This document shows positions 1-8,811 of a DNA stretch of 64,000 bases, piece by piece. The notes beneath the pieces were generated by a model, which saw only the letters and a list, made by a program, of their open reading frames with translations, did no database searches and was not told the origin of the DNA. The translations under genes were made by a program, and so were the position numbers. Within the stretch, counting starts at the first letter, position 1. Every line of letters starts with the position of its first letter. The stretch is from NCBI GenBank assembly GCA_964561605.1, contig CAZLQD010000053.1, positions 62,001 to 126,000 on the forward strand. Reading direction: 5' to 3'. Source of the DNA: JALUZX01 sp964561605 (GTDB taxonomy: Bacteria > Planctomycetota > UBA1135 > JALUZX01).

Positions 1-472
1 CAAGGGTGGCCTTGGGTCCCAGGGTTCGCCTGGCCCGCTCCAGGTCCTTCTTCATTCCCAGGCTCACCAGTCGTTCCACCTCGGAACGGGGAACCCGGAT
101 GCCTTCCTTCCGGGCCACCTGGGCCGCCAGGGCGAGGTCCGCCATGGCCTGGAGCAGTTGGAGCCCCCTGCGGGGATCCTGCTCCATGAGGAAATCGAAG
201 GCCTGGTGGGCGTAGACCCGGTGCCTCTCCAGGGAGAAGAGGACCCGGTCCCCCTTGCGGGGAAGGTCGAGGACGGAGAGATCCACCCAGCCCCCCTTGG
301 GGGAGGCGGGCCGGGAAGAGGGACGGGCCTCTTCACGGCGGATTTCCCCCCTCTTTCCGCCGGAAGGGAGGGGAGGGGATTGGGGTGGCTGGAGGGAGCA
401 GGCTCCCCCCAGGAGGAGGCTCAGTAGAAGAGGATGCGACGCCGCATCGCGTAGCCGTGGCAGGCTGGGCAT
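1..472 (-). CDS. SurA/PrsA-like peptidyl-prolyl isomerase lipoprotein, 3' part cut off by window edge
   Basis: About 157 codons are visible; the C-terminus lies beyond the left edge. The start ATG is at 472-470. It gives a short charged N-terminus, a leucine-rich segment and a lipobox LLGGAC with the Cys at residue 25, so a lipoprotein is expected. A Pro/Ser-rich linker follows, then a helical segment (VLFSLERHRVYAHQAF ... RKEGIRVPRSEVERLV) that resembles the N-terminal chaperone arm of SurA/PrsA. The PPIase domain itself would lie outside the window. The start overlaps the end of the upstream gene by 52 bp in another frame, and no later in-frame start precedes the lipobox. It is the last visible gene of the pseudopilin operon, so a periplasmic folding role for exported operon products is plausible. 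The family call is inferred from the short N-terminal match. Confidence 0.6.
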   Translation of the reverse strand, partial: MPSLPRLRDAASHPLLLSLLLGGACSLQPPQSPPLPSGGKRGEIRREEARPSSRPASPKGGWVDLSVLDLPRKGDRVLFSLERHRVYAHQAFDFLMEQDPRRGLQLLQAMADLALAAQVARKEGIRVPRSEVERLVSLGMKKDLERARRTLGPKATL

Positions 473-1935
473 TTGACTCGGATTTCCTTTCCCGAATTGG
501 CGTCCAGGGCTGTGACGTATCCCGTTCCGCCGCAGGTGATGCAGGGATCGGCGTAGGCCTTCTTCACCTTCATGACGCCGGAGAACTCGGCGAAGTAGGC
601 GATGATCCAGTTCTTCCTCTGGTTGACCGTGGCGTTCCTCCACCACTCCTCGGGGGTCATCTCCTCCTGGCCCTGGCCGGCGCCACGGCCGCCCCGGCGG
701 TTCCGGTTCCGCCGGTTCTGGAGCTGGCGTCGCAGGAGTTCCTTGATCCTTCTCTGGAGCTCGTTCTCCCTGGCCCTCCGGGAATTCCCCTGGGTCAGGC
801 GTCCCTCCAGGGGAGTCCCGGCGTAGGCCTTCTCCTTGGGAAGGAGGAAGGTCCCGTCGCCGTACCCCGCCCGCTGGGGCGATGCCAGGTGGTAGTCCTC
901 CCTCTTGTCCCAGAGGGAACGGGCCTCGTCCGCCTCGATCCCGAACTGGGCCGCCACCTTCGAGAAGATCGTCTCTCCCATTTCGTTCTTGGCGAATTCC
1001 TTGACCTCCTCGGGGCCGACGTCCCGCTTCACCGCCTCTTCCTGGGCGAGCCGCCTCATGAGCTGGTAGACCCGCTGGGTCACCCTGGAAGCCAGGTACT
1101 TGGTCCGGTCCTTGAGGAGCTTCTCCTTCTGGGCGAGCCAGACCTGTTTCAAGGGTCCGGGCATCCGGTCCAGTTTCCGGTCCAGTTCCTCGGCGATGGC
1201 GAGGGCCCTCTTGAAGTCTCTCTGCCCCTTGGCCTGGCGAACCTTCTTCATGAGGTCCGTCAGGTCCTGGTTGCTCAGGGCCGCATCGATCTGCTTCAAG
1301 GCGTGTTCCACGGCGGCCTTGTTGCGGTAGTCCGGGGCCAGCTCCAGCACTTTCAGGAAGTGCTCCTTGGCGTGGACCAGGTCGCCGGCTCCCTTGAGGA
1401 TCCTCGCCAGGGTCTCGTTCTTGGCCGGATCGTCCCCGGGCTGGATCTCCTGGAGTTCCTTCTGGTAGAATTCTTCCGGCGTATAGACTTCCAGGGCGGG
1501 GACTTCGACCCACTCCGGCGTCCCCTCGATCAGGGCCGTCCGGATCTCGGTCTCCACCCCCCGCTTGCGGAGGACCACGACGCCCGGTCTCCTTCCAACG
1601 AAGATCCCGACGAAGCTCTTGGGCCGGGCCTGGCCGGGAAGGCGGACGGTGATCTTCCTGGCCTTCACGAGGACCTCCTCCTCGCTGTCGCCCACGAGCC
1701 CGGCCTTGGCCTTGAGGCGGCGGGCGTCGCCGGGCATCAGGTGCCGCCAGAGGATGTGGAGGAGCCCTCCGTTGTCGGAGCGGCGGAAGAGGAAACCCTC
1801 CTGGTCCGGTTCCCCCTCGATCTTGCCCAGGAGGACCTTCCCCGACTTGAGGCGGATCAACTCCGCCGGAAGGGGCCCGCAAAGGAGGAGCCAGACCGCC
1901 ACGAGGGAAAAGAAGGTTTTCCAGGATCTCGACAT
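421..1935 (-). CDS. Secreted TPR-like protein with C-terminal CxxC zinc-finger motif
   Basis: 504 residues. I chose ATG 1935 (SRSWKTFFSLVAVW follows) over the tandem GTG codons at 1947 and 1944, which add only four residues. The N-terminus is a signal peptide ending near PLPAELI. The next part (LKSGKVLLGKIEGE) looks like a small beta domain. Residues of about 150-260 are helical and TPR-like (HAKEHFLKVLELAPDYRNKA). An Arg/Asn/Gly-rich basic stretch near residue 390 precedes two DnaJ-like pairs, CITCGGTGYV and CPACHGYA, which should bind one zinc. It lies between the pseudopilins and the lipoprotein on the same strand, so an envelope role linked to the secretion apparatus is likely. I do not recognise a named family. 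Confidence 0.75.
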   Translation of the reverse strand: MSRSWKTFFSLVAVWLLLCGPLPAELIRLKSGKVLLGKIEGEPDQEGFLFRRSDNGGLLHILWRHLMPGDARRLKAKAGLVGDSEEEVLVKARKITVRLPGQARPKSFVGIFVGRRPGVVVLRKRGVETEIRTALIEGTPEWVEVPALEVYTPEEFYQKELQEIQPGDDPAKNETLARILKGAGDLVHAKEHFLKVLELAPDYRNKAAVEHALKQIDAALSNQDLTDLMKKVRQAKGQRDFKRALAIAEELDRKLDRMPGPLKQVWLAQKEKLLKDRTKYLASRVTQRVYQLMRRLAQEEAVKRDVGPEEVKEFAKNEMGETIFSKVAAQFGIEADEARSLWDKREDYHLASPQRAGYGDGTFLLPKEKAYAGTPLEGRLTQGNSRRARENELQRRIKELLRRQLQNRRNRNRRGGRGAGQGQEEMTPEEWWRNATVNQRKNWIIAYFAEFSGVMKVKKAYADPCITCGGTGYVTALDANSGKEIRVKCPACHGYAMRRRILFY

Positions 1936-1974
1936 TCCGCTCACCACCTCTCTCTCGCCTCCAAGCCTTCCATC

Positions 1975-2439
1975 CTACCTGGTTCCCCCACCGCCGCCCT
2001 CCCCCCCCCGGAGAAGGGCTTCGGCCGCCCGGGCCCGGAAGGGTTCGTTCCGGGAGAAGAACTCCACCAGGACCTCTTCCTGGGCGTCCCCGCCTTCCTG
2101 CCAGGTGAAGACGATCCTTGCCAGGATCTCGCCGGGCCAACCCCGGCTCTCCCGGAAGGCGGCGGACCAGCGCAACCCGGGGAACCCGGGGACGTCCCTG
2201 GCTTCCACGTCCCGGAGTTCCCCTCCCCCGGAGATCTCCTCCCGGACGAGGTCCTCCACTACGGGGATGGCCCCGCAGATCCGGGTGCGCATCACGGCGG
2301 CCCTCTCCCTGGCCAGGGTGGAGGAGAGGAATCCCAGGACGGCGCCCATACCAAGGGAGAGGATCAGGAAGGCCGCCAGGATCTCGATCAGGGTGAAGCC
2401 GGCCGTCCTGGGCCGGTGGAGGGAGAGGCCCTTCTTCAT
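1975..2439 (-). CDS. Minor pseudopilin, GspI-like
   Basis: 154 residues. A short basic leader ends in the prepilin peptidase site G|FTLIE (AGFTLIEILAAFLILSLG), with Glu at +5, followed by the hydrophobic assembly helix. A type IV prepilin peptidase would cut after Gly and N-methylate Phe. The length and position directly after the GspJ-like gene match GspI, a tip pseudopilin in type II secretion systems. The tail is Gly-rich. The start lies 1 bp after the TGA of the upstream gene, so translation is probably coupled. The assignment to I rather than H is by gene order. Confidence 0.75.
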   Translation of the reverse strand: MKKGLSLHRPRTAGFTLIEILAAFLILSLGMGAVLGFLSSTLARERAAVMRTRICGAIPVVEDLVREEISGGGELRDVEARDVPGFPGLRWSAAFRESRGWPGEILARIVFTWQEGGDAQEEVLVEFFSRNEPFRARAAEALLRGGEGGGGGTR

Positions 2440-2440
2440 C

Positions 2441-3622
2441 TCAGCGCCCTCCTTCCTTTCCGGGCGGCTCGGGAAGGGGGCCCCACCACTCTCGTGGCTG
2501 GGTGAGGTGGACCACCCTTCTCACCGTCCACCCGACGTGGATCTTCCGCCCGGCCGGGTGGTCCGCCGCCTGGGTTCCCCTCACACCGCGGGTGAGCCCC
2601 AAAAGGGCCTCCCCCCGGAGGCGGCGGAAACGGATCCACTCGCCGTCGATCTTCACCATGCCTCCCTCGGCGGCGCCGGGTCCCAGCCTCTCCGGGTAGT
2701 CCACCCAGAGAGGCCCCTTGCTGGCGGCGGGCAAGGATTCCCTCGTCAGGGCGCACTCGGCTTCCCCCGGAGGTTCCTCCAGGACCATCTCCACCAGGAG
2801 GGCCGAAGGAAAGACGTCGTCCCAGGGAACCTTCAGGGACCAGGGGCCCAGGTCCAGGCCGAAGCCGCCCCCCGGCGCCTCCAGAGTCCCCCCTCCCCTG
2901 GTGGAATCCCACCAGACCTGGGCTCCACCCTGGGATGGGTCCTCCTCCCAGGAGGTGGTGTCCTGGGACCAGAAGCGGATGCCGAAGTAGAGGAGACCGT
3001 CCGCCAGGACTTCCGTGGCGTCCAGGAGGGCTCCCGCCGAAGGGAAGGGCCGGTCCGAGAACCAGGGGTGGAAGGGCCCGGCCTCCCTTCCCAGGACCAG
3101 GCCTCTCCTCAAAGAGAGATAGACCCCCGGCTCCTGGGCTTCGTACCGGGAGGTAAAGGGAAAGAGGATCTCCAGGGCGGTCTCCCCGCCCCGATCCCCT
3201 CCGGCCGGGAGGGGGGGATTTTCCTCCCCCCCCGTGGGGGTCGCCCCGGGAGGGGGCACCTTCCCTTCCCCGGCCCCCGAGAAGAGGGCCGAAGCCGGGT
3301 TGCGCTCCTCTGGGGAGGTGGACCGGAGGAACCTCCAGGCCGGAATCACCGGGTCCCCTTCCTTCCCCGGGGCGATCGGAGCGGCCAGGAGCCTGGCGTC
3401 CACCAGGGGCCCCTCACGGGACCCCCTGATCCTTTCCACGTCCCGGCAGACCAGGTCGGCCAGGGAGGCCCCCCTTTCCAGGAGGGAACGAACGGCCTCA
3501 CCCCTGTTCCAGATCCGAAGTCCTCCCGAGAAGAGCTGGAACAAGAGGGCGCCCAGGATCCCCAGGAGGCCCATGACCACCAGGAGTTCCACCAGGGTGA
3601 AGCCTTTTCTCCCGTTCTTCAC
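2441..3622 (-). CDS. Pseudopilin, GspJ-like, with appended phage-type module
   Basis: 393 residues, about twice the usual GspJ length. The GTG start at 3622 overlaps the TGA of the GspK-like gene by 4 bp (GTGA). The prepilin site is KGFTLVELLVVMGLLG. The pilin-like part runs to about residue 300. Residues 321-363 form a module with GMVKIDGEWIRF, then LTRGVRGTQAADHPAG. The same pattern occurs several times in the neighbouring giant GspK-like protein and in phage tail-type proteins. GspJ normally sits in the I-J-K tip complex, and the gene order K-J-I here fits that. The function of the extra module is unknown; a surface or ligand contact is possible. Confidence 0.75.
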   Translation of the reverse strand: MKNGRKGFTLVELLVVMGLLGILGALLFQLFSGGLRIWNRGEAVRSLLERGASLADLVCRDVERIRGSREGPLVDARLLAAPIAPGKEGDPVIPAWRFLRSTSPEERNPASALFSGAGEGKVPPPGATPTGGEENPPLPAGGDRGGETALEILFPFTSRYEAQEPGVYLSLRRGLVLGREAGPFHPWFSDRPFPSAGALLDATEVLADGLLYFGIRFWSQDTTSWEEDPSQGGAQVWWDSTRGGGTLEAPGGGFGLDLGPWSLKVPWDDVFPSALLVEMVLEEPPGEAECALTRESLPAASKGPLWVDYPERLGPGAAEGGMVKIDGEWIRFRRLRGEALLGLTRGVRGTQAADHPAGRKIHVGWTVRRVVHLTQPREWWGPLPEPPGKEGGR

Positions 3623-6600
3623 CTCGTACCCTCCTCCTCCAGGACGAGGGTGGGTGCCTCGTATACGACCTTTACGCTCTTGAGGGTGGGAGCGGTCTTC
3701 CACGCCCGGGCCAGGAAGTTCACCGGATCGAAGGCGCCCGGCTTGTATACGGTGAAGAAACGGAGGTCCAGGACGTTTCCCTGCATCCCGATCCTCCGGG
3801 CCTCGTTCTTCCGTGTCGGCGCGTCGAAGAGGAAGAGCCCCTTCGAGGGAGAAGGCTTCTCCCACCAGGGGGCCCTGGCGTCCACCCTGGCGAGCAACTG
3901 GAGGTCCACCAGGGCCAGGGGCGTCTCTTCTTCCCAGGTCACCGTCTCGAAGACCGCCCGGGGGGACTCGAGGTGGAGATCCAAGTGGTGCATTTCCGGA
4001 GCGTCGGCCCTCTCGGCGTAGGTGTCCCAGTACCTGAAAGGAAACTCGATGACTGCAGTTCCGGCGGGGTGGGCGGCCGGCACCGTTCCGAAACGCCCCC
4101 GGAAGATCCCGTCGCCGGGGCGGAACCTCTCGTCCGCCCCCGCCCCGTTCCCGGAGGAACGGTCCCTTCCCGCCCTCCTGGGGGGCATCTCCAGGGAGAG
4201 GGAGCGGCGGGAATAGACGTAGTGGACGAGCTCCTTGTCCACCAGGACCAAGCCCCGGTCCAGGGGAAGCCTGTCGGCCCGTGCCACCGGGAGGAGGGGG
4301 GAGCCGGCGTCCACGTCCATGGACAGGACCGTGGCTCCCGGCCGGGTGAGGGGCGTCACGGTTTCCCACATTCCATGAGCCGTTGCCTTGGTCCCCAAAA
4401 GCCCCCGGCCGTTCGCGGCGAGCTGGACCTCTCCGTTTCCCGTGACCTCCCGGTAGGCGAGGATCTCCTCTCCCACCTGGAGGAGGCCTCCCGACCGGAA
4501 GAGAACCCCGCCGAGGCGGCCGGAGAGCCCGGCCATGGTCCCCGGGAAGACGATCCTGGCGTGGAGGGTGATCCTGCCGGCCCCGGTCTGGGCCGTCGGG
4601 AAGGCGAGCATGAGCAATCCCCCGAGGTTGTTCGACGTGCCCGCCGGGATCCCGGCGGTGACCATGTCGATGAGTCCGTCGGCGGGCCAGCCGTCGGCGC
4701 ACTGGGGCATCCCGAACTGGAGCTTGCTCGTGAACTTCCAGGGCATTTCACCCGAGGGGAACTTGACGATCCGGGTCAGGCGGCGGATGTCGTACGGATT
4801 GGAATTGCTCTTCCCGGCGCGCCGGGAGCGCGAGGCCCTGCCCCGCGAACCTCCCTGGGAGAAGACCCCCCTGACCCCCTCCATGAAGGCCGCCAGTATG
4901 GAAGGCCGCCCCGGGGACGGGACGGCCGGGTCGTCTTTGTCGTACCCGTAGATCCGTGTCGTCCAGTTGATGGTGTGCCATTCCACGAGGGGGCCGGCCG
5001 AGGCTCCCACGACGGCGGCCGTCTCCGTCCCCTCTACGAGGGCCACCCTGTCCTTCCTCCCCGGCCTGCCGTAGAAGGCCGCCGTTGGACCCCACCGGTC
5101 CCGGAGCCGGAATACGGGAAGGACCAATGCGTCCGGCGTCTGCGGATGGGTGGAGGTCCCGGTCTCGGGGGGCCCCCGGAACCGGAAGGCCCTTCCGCAC
5201 CAGTAATCGATGGGGAGGATCTTGGGATCGACGTGGCCGATCTCGTCGTTCCTTCCGCTCTTGATGTCCTTGAAGTTGGGGTCCCTGAGAAAGGGCGGAG
5301 GCCAGCTGGTGGTCTGGGCCAGGGTGACGTTCAAGCTTCCCAGGCGGGAAAGAAGTCTCTTCACCGCGGCGGGCCGGTCCCGGATCAAGGTGTCCCTGAG
5401 AATCGCGTCGTACCGGACCCACTCCGTATCCGCTTGGACGCGGGCGGGAAGAATCTGGACGTATTCGGAACACCCCGTATCGGCCGGATTGGGGAGGAGG
5501 GCGACCTGGCCGGAGAGCTTGAGGGAGACGGGGATCACGTAGGCCCAGTTGGAAGGCCTGGCCTCCATCTGCTTGGTGGCCCACTCCGCCACGAAGGCGC
5601 GCATCTTCCCGTCGAAGAAGGTGGGCAGTCCCGGCGCCCCCCGGACGAGCCTCCGGGACCCGAGGTCGAGGGAGCCGGCCTTCAAGTCCGGCAGGAACCC
5701 GCCGAACCTGACCCCCGTCAACTTGTTCCCCCGGACCGAGGAGTAATGGACCACCACGACCCCTCCGATCACCTTCGTCTCGGTCTGGCCCTGGCCGCCC
5801 CCCCCTCCTCCCCCGCCGGGAGGCCCCTGCACGACCAGCATGCGCTGGACCAGGAGAGCGTATCCGCCTTCCTTCTGGAACCCGCCCATGAAGGTCTTGT
5901 CCGAGGACTTGCCCTTGGCGGCCCCCGCCTCTGGGGGGCCGAGTTCCAGGTCCCCCCGGTAGTCCTCCCGGATTCCCCTGCCCAGGGATCTCCTCCCCAC
6001 GGAGATCTCGTCCTTCCTGGTGATCATCCTGGCGATCCGCCAGGGACCGATCTCCGAGGGGAGCCGCAGTTCCACGGGAGGGACCGCGGCGTAATCCTGG
6101 AGGGGAACGGAGTAACCGTAGAGCACCACCGTCTCACCGGGCTGGTGCTCCGGCGCCGGGACGGGGAGCTTCGAGGACCCGGGCCCCTTCCTGGAGGCCT
6201 GGGGCCCCCACTCCCATGCCGAGTGCCGGGCGTCCCTGCCTCCCGTGGAGTCCACCCTCTCGCAGGAGAAGGTGTTCCCCTTCAGGGAGGTGTACTCGAA
6301 GAGCTCCGACCCGATCCTCAAAACACCCTGGGAAGGAAATCCCCGGGCGTCTTCCACCTGGATCTGGATATACCTGTCCTTGACGCTCTGGTGGTCGAAG
6401 GGGGGGATGTGGGAGACCAGGCGGGTCATGTAGTCGTGGCGGCCCCTGGGCACACCGTCGACGAAGAGGGTCATCCTGTCCGGGCTGTTCCCCAGGACCT
6501 GGACCATGAAGTGGGTCCACTCCCCGGGACGGATCGGGTATTCGCTCAGAGGCATCCTGATGGCTCCCGCCGTCCGCCTGGGCCCGTAGACGCCGGGTTC

Positions 6601-8811
6601 GGGGTCCAGGCCGGCCCGGTCCAGGACCTCCAGGACGAGCTCCGACCCGTTCAGGAAGAGGTGGACCCTGTCCATCCCGGGCTTGCCCCCCCCGATGTCC
6701 ATCAGGGTCATGTTCCCGCCGCGGGAGGGTTTGAACCAGAAAGAGGCGTGGAAGGGACCTGCAAGGCTTCCGGTTCCGGCCGACCGGTTCCTCCCCTTTC
6801 CTCCTCCGAAGATGTCCCAGAGGAAGGGACGCTTTCCCACGTCCCTCCCTTCGGGGTCCGGTTCCTTGTCGAAGAACCTGACCAGGGAACGGCTCCGTCC
6901 CGGGTACTGGAGCCGGGCCGGTTCCGGCCGGGCCCTGGAGGACTCGGCCTTCGTCGAGGGGTAGTAGGCCGCGGCGTCGAAGGTCCGGTCCATGGCGCTC
7001 CTCACGGCCATGTAGGGCCAGGTGTGGGCCAGGAACCGGGAGGGAGGGTCGTTCCTCCCGTCGAAGAAACTCGTGTTGTTCGGGAAGGTGATCCATCCCC
7101 TGGCCCCCCTCGAGATGCGAAGGGCCTCGTCGAAGTCGGCCTGGGTGGTCCAGACGGCCTGCAGGGGAAGTCCCTCCGGCCTGACGAAGGCCAGGCCCCT
7201 CCGCTCCCAGCGGGCCCATTCCCCCCCGGCCGGGCTGAGGATGGAGACGCCTGCCCGGTAGCCCACGACCGGGGCCGACCAGAAGCAAAAGGGGAGGGTG
7301 CCGAAGGTGACCCCCCTGTCCAGGGAGTTGAGGGCGTTCTTGTAGAGGGCCGCCATGAGGAGAGGATCCAGGCTCAAGAGCCCGCCCTGCCCCAGGAGCT
7401 TCCGGAAGACCCGGTCCACCAGGTCCTTGGGGCCCGTGAAGGGGCCGGTCCCATCCCCGGGTCCCGTGTAACCTCCCCCCGGACGCCGCAGGGATACCAG
7501 GATCCGGGCGAGCTCCCGGGCCTCGGAAGGGGAGATCCAGTCCCTGGCGGCTCCCTGCATGGCCGCCGCTCCTCCGGCCCTTCGCAAGCTCTGGAGATGC
7601 CTCCGGTTCCTCAGGCGGGTGAAGAGAACGGCAAGGACCTCCTCGGGGGCCGTGTTCAGGTTGACCGGAACCGGGGCCAGGACCCTGACCACTCCTTCGT
7701 ATTCCTGCCAGTCCTGGAGGAGACCCTCTTCCAGGACCAGGGTTCCCGAGGAGGAGAGGACCTGGACCCTTCCCCCTCCTGCCCTCCCGCTTCCCAGGAC
7801 CACTCCGTATTCCACCTTGCCTCCCGCTCCGTCGATCCGGATCAGGGAACCGGTGTTGAAGTACCGGCTGGAAGGAACGAAGAGGACGGGCCTTCTTCCT
7901 TCTTGGGCGACCGCCTGGAGGAGAGCCTGGGGGTTCACCCAGGCGGGGGAGAACCGCCGGGAGGAGCGCAGGACCATGAAGGTCTTCAACCTGGCCAGCT
8001 TGTCCGGGGGAAGGGGGCCGAAGCCTTCCGCCGCGATCTCCTTCATCTCCTCGAAGCGCCGCCAGGGCCTCCAGGCCCTGCGTCCCGACCGGGTCACGGG
8101 GCCTGTGGCGAGCAACCAGGCCCGCACGTCCAGGACGGGGGTTCCCACACGGTATTTCCGGGCCGGTCCCCACCTTCCGGTGATCCCGGCACTCTGGTCG
8201 TAGCCCACGGCCCGGGTGCACTGGAGAAAGGCGTGGGCGTTCTTGCTCCCGTAACGGACCAGCTCCCCCAGGATCCAGAGATACCCGGTGTCGTCGAAAC
8301 CCTCCGTGCTGTCCACGGGGATCTCGGCGGCCTCACTATCCACGGGCTCGGTGATCATGGCGGACCATTCCAGGACGTCGGCGTAGACCAGAGGCCCCGC
8401 ACCTTCGGCGCAGATCCTGCTCTGGGCGTCCCAGGTCTCCCCGCCGGGCACCTCTCCCGTCCGGGCCAGGAGATCGGCCTCCTCCGCGGCCCCCGGCTGG
8501 AAGAGGGCGTTCTCCTCGACCGTATCGACCAGGGGGCCAAGTTCCTCGTCGGGGACGGCGTCCAGGGTCGGGTCGGAGGCCGAGGCCCTCCGGAGGAGGG
8601 AGTCCCTGAGCGAGGCCGATACGGCCTTGGCCTTCGCCAGGGAGAGGCGCCGCCTGGCGGCCGCCCCTTCGGCGGTCACGGAGATCAGGAAGGGAAGGGT
8701 GAGGGCCAAAAGGAAGGAGAGGGCCAGGAGGACCATGAGAAGGGCCATGCCCGCCTGCCTCCCGCCGGCCCTTCCGGGGAAGGATCCCCTTCCTTCGTTG
8801 AAGATCCTCAT
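3619..8811 (-). CDS. Giant GspK-like tip pseudopilin with LamG-like and repeated phage-type modules
   Basis: 1730 residues against roughly 300-350 for ordinary GspK. ATG 8811 overlaps the stop of the GspH-like gene (ATGA) and is followed by a basic leader and a helix AGMALLMVLLALSFLLALTL at residues 20-39. As in GspK, the usual +5 Glu is absent. Residues 380-400 (PVNLNTAPEEVLAVLF) match the helix-hairpin-helix motif of GspK/ComEA-like proteins. Residues of about 685-790 look like a LamG/concanavalin domain (FHASFWFKPSRGG, EWTHFMVQVLG, MTLFVDGVPRG). At least four copies of a small module (about 160-210, 815-865, 1437-1484, 1497-1586) carry G-hydrophobic-x-hydrophobic-xxE-hydrophobic-xxY. A run of eight glycines lies near residue 1000. 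It probably caps the pseudopilus. The GspK assignment rests on the N-terminus and gene order; the remaining ~1200 residues are unassigned. Confidence 0.75.
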   Translation of the reverse strand: MRIFNEGRGSFPGRAGGRQAGMALLMVLLALSFLLALTLPFLISVTAEGAAARRRLSLAKAKAVSASLRDSLLRRASASDPTLDAVPDEELGPLVDTVEENALFQPGAAEEADLLARTGEVPGGETWDAQSRICAEGAGPLVYADVLEWSAMITEPVDSEAAEIPVDSTEGFDDTGYLWILGELVRYGSKNAHAFLQCTRAVGYDQSAGITGRWGPARKYRVGTPVLDVRAWLLATGPVTRSGRRAWRPWRRFEEMKEIAAEGFGPLPPDKLARLKTFMVLRSSRRFSPAWVNPQALLQAVAQEGRRPVLFVPSSRYFNTGSLIRIDGAGGKVEYGVVLGSGRAGGGRVQVLSSSGTLVLEEGLLQDWQEYEGVVRVLAPVPVNLNTAPEEVLAVLFTRLRNRRHLQSLRRAGGAAAMQGAARDWISPSEARELARILVSLRRPGGGYTGPGDGTGPFTGPKDLVDRVFRKLLGQGGLLSLDPLLMAALYKNALNSLDRGVTFGTLPFCFWSAPVVGYRAGVSILSPAGGEWARWERRGLAFVRPEGLPLQAVWTTQADFDEALRISRGARGWITFPNNTSFFDGRNDPPSRFLAHTWPYMAVRSAMDRTFDAAAYYPSTKAESSRARPEPARLQYPGRSRSLVRFFDKEPDPEGRDVGKRPFLWDIFGGGKGRNRSAGTGSLAGPFHASFWFKPSRGGNMTLMDIGGGKPGMDRVHLFLNGSELVLEVLDRAGLDPEPGVYGPRRTAGAIRMPLSEYPIRPGEWTHFMVQVLGNSPDRMTLFVDGVPRGRHDYMTRLVSHIPPFDHQSVKDRYIQIQVEDARGFPSQGVLRIGSELFEYTSLKGNTFSCERVDSTGGRDARHSAWEWGPQASRKGPGSSKLPVPAPEHQPGETVVLYGYSVPLQDYAAVPPVELRLPSEIGPWRIARMITRKDEISVGRRSLGRGIREDYRGDLELGPPEAGAAKGKSSDKTFMGGFQKEGGYALLVQRMLVVQGPPGGGGGGGGQGQTETKVIGGVVVVHYSSVRGNKLTGVRFGGFLPDLKAGSLDLGSRRLVRGAPGLPTFFDGKMRAFVAEWATKQMEARPSNWAYVIPVSLKLSGQVALLPNPADTGCSEYVQILPARVQADTEWVRYDAILRDTLIRDRPAAVKRLLSRLGSLNVTLAQTTSWPPPFLRDPNFKDIKSGRNDEIGHVDPKILPIDYWCGRAFRFRGPPETGTSTHPQTPDALVLPVFRLRDRWGPTAAFYGRPGRKDRVALVEGTETAAVVGASAGPLVEWHTINWTTRIYGYDKDDPAVPSPGRPSILAAFMEGVRGVFSQGGSRGRASRSRRAGKSNSNPYDIRRLTRIVKFPSGEMPWKFTSKLQFGMPQCADGWPADGLIDMVTAGIPAGTSNNLGGLLMLAFPTAQTGAGRITLHARIVFPGTMAGLSGRLGGVLFRSGGLLQVGEEILAYREVTGNGEVQLAANGRGLLGTKATAHGMWETVTPLTRPGATVLSMDVDAGSPLLPVARADRLPLDRGLVLVDKELVHYVYSRRSLSLEMPPRRAGRDRSSGNGAGADERFRPGDGIFRGRFGTVPAAHPAGTAVIEFPFRYWDTYAERADAPEMHHLDLHLESPRAVFETVTWEEETPLALVDLQLLARVDARAPWWEKPSPSKGLFLFDAPTRKNEARRIGMQGNVLDLRFFTVYKPGAFDPVNFLARAWKTAPTLKSVKVVYEAPTLVLEEEGTR

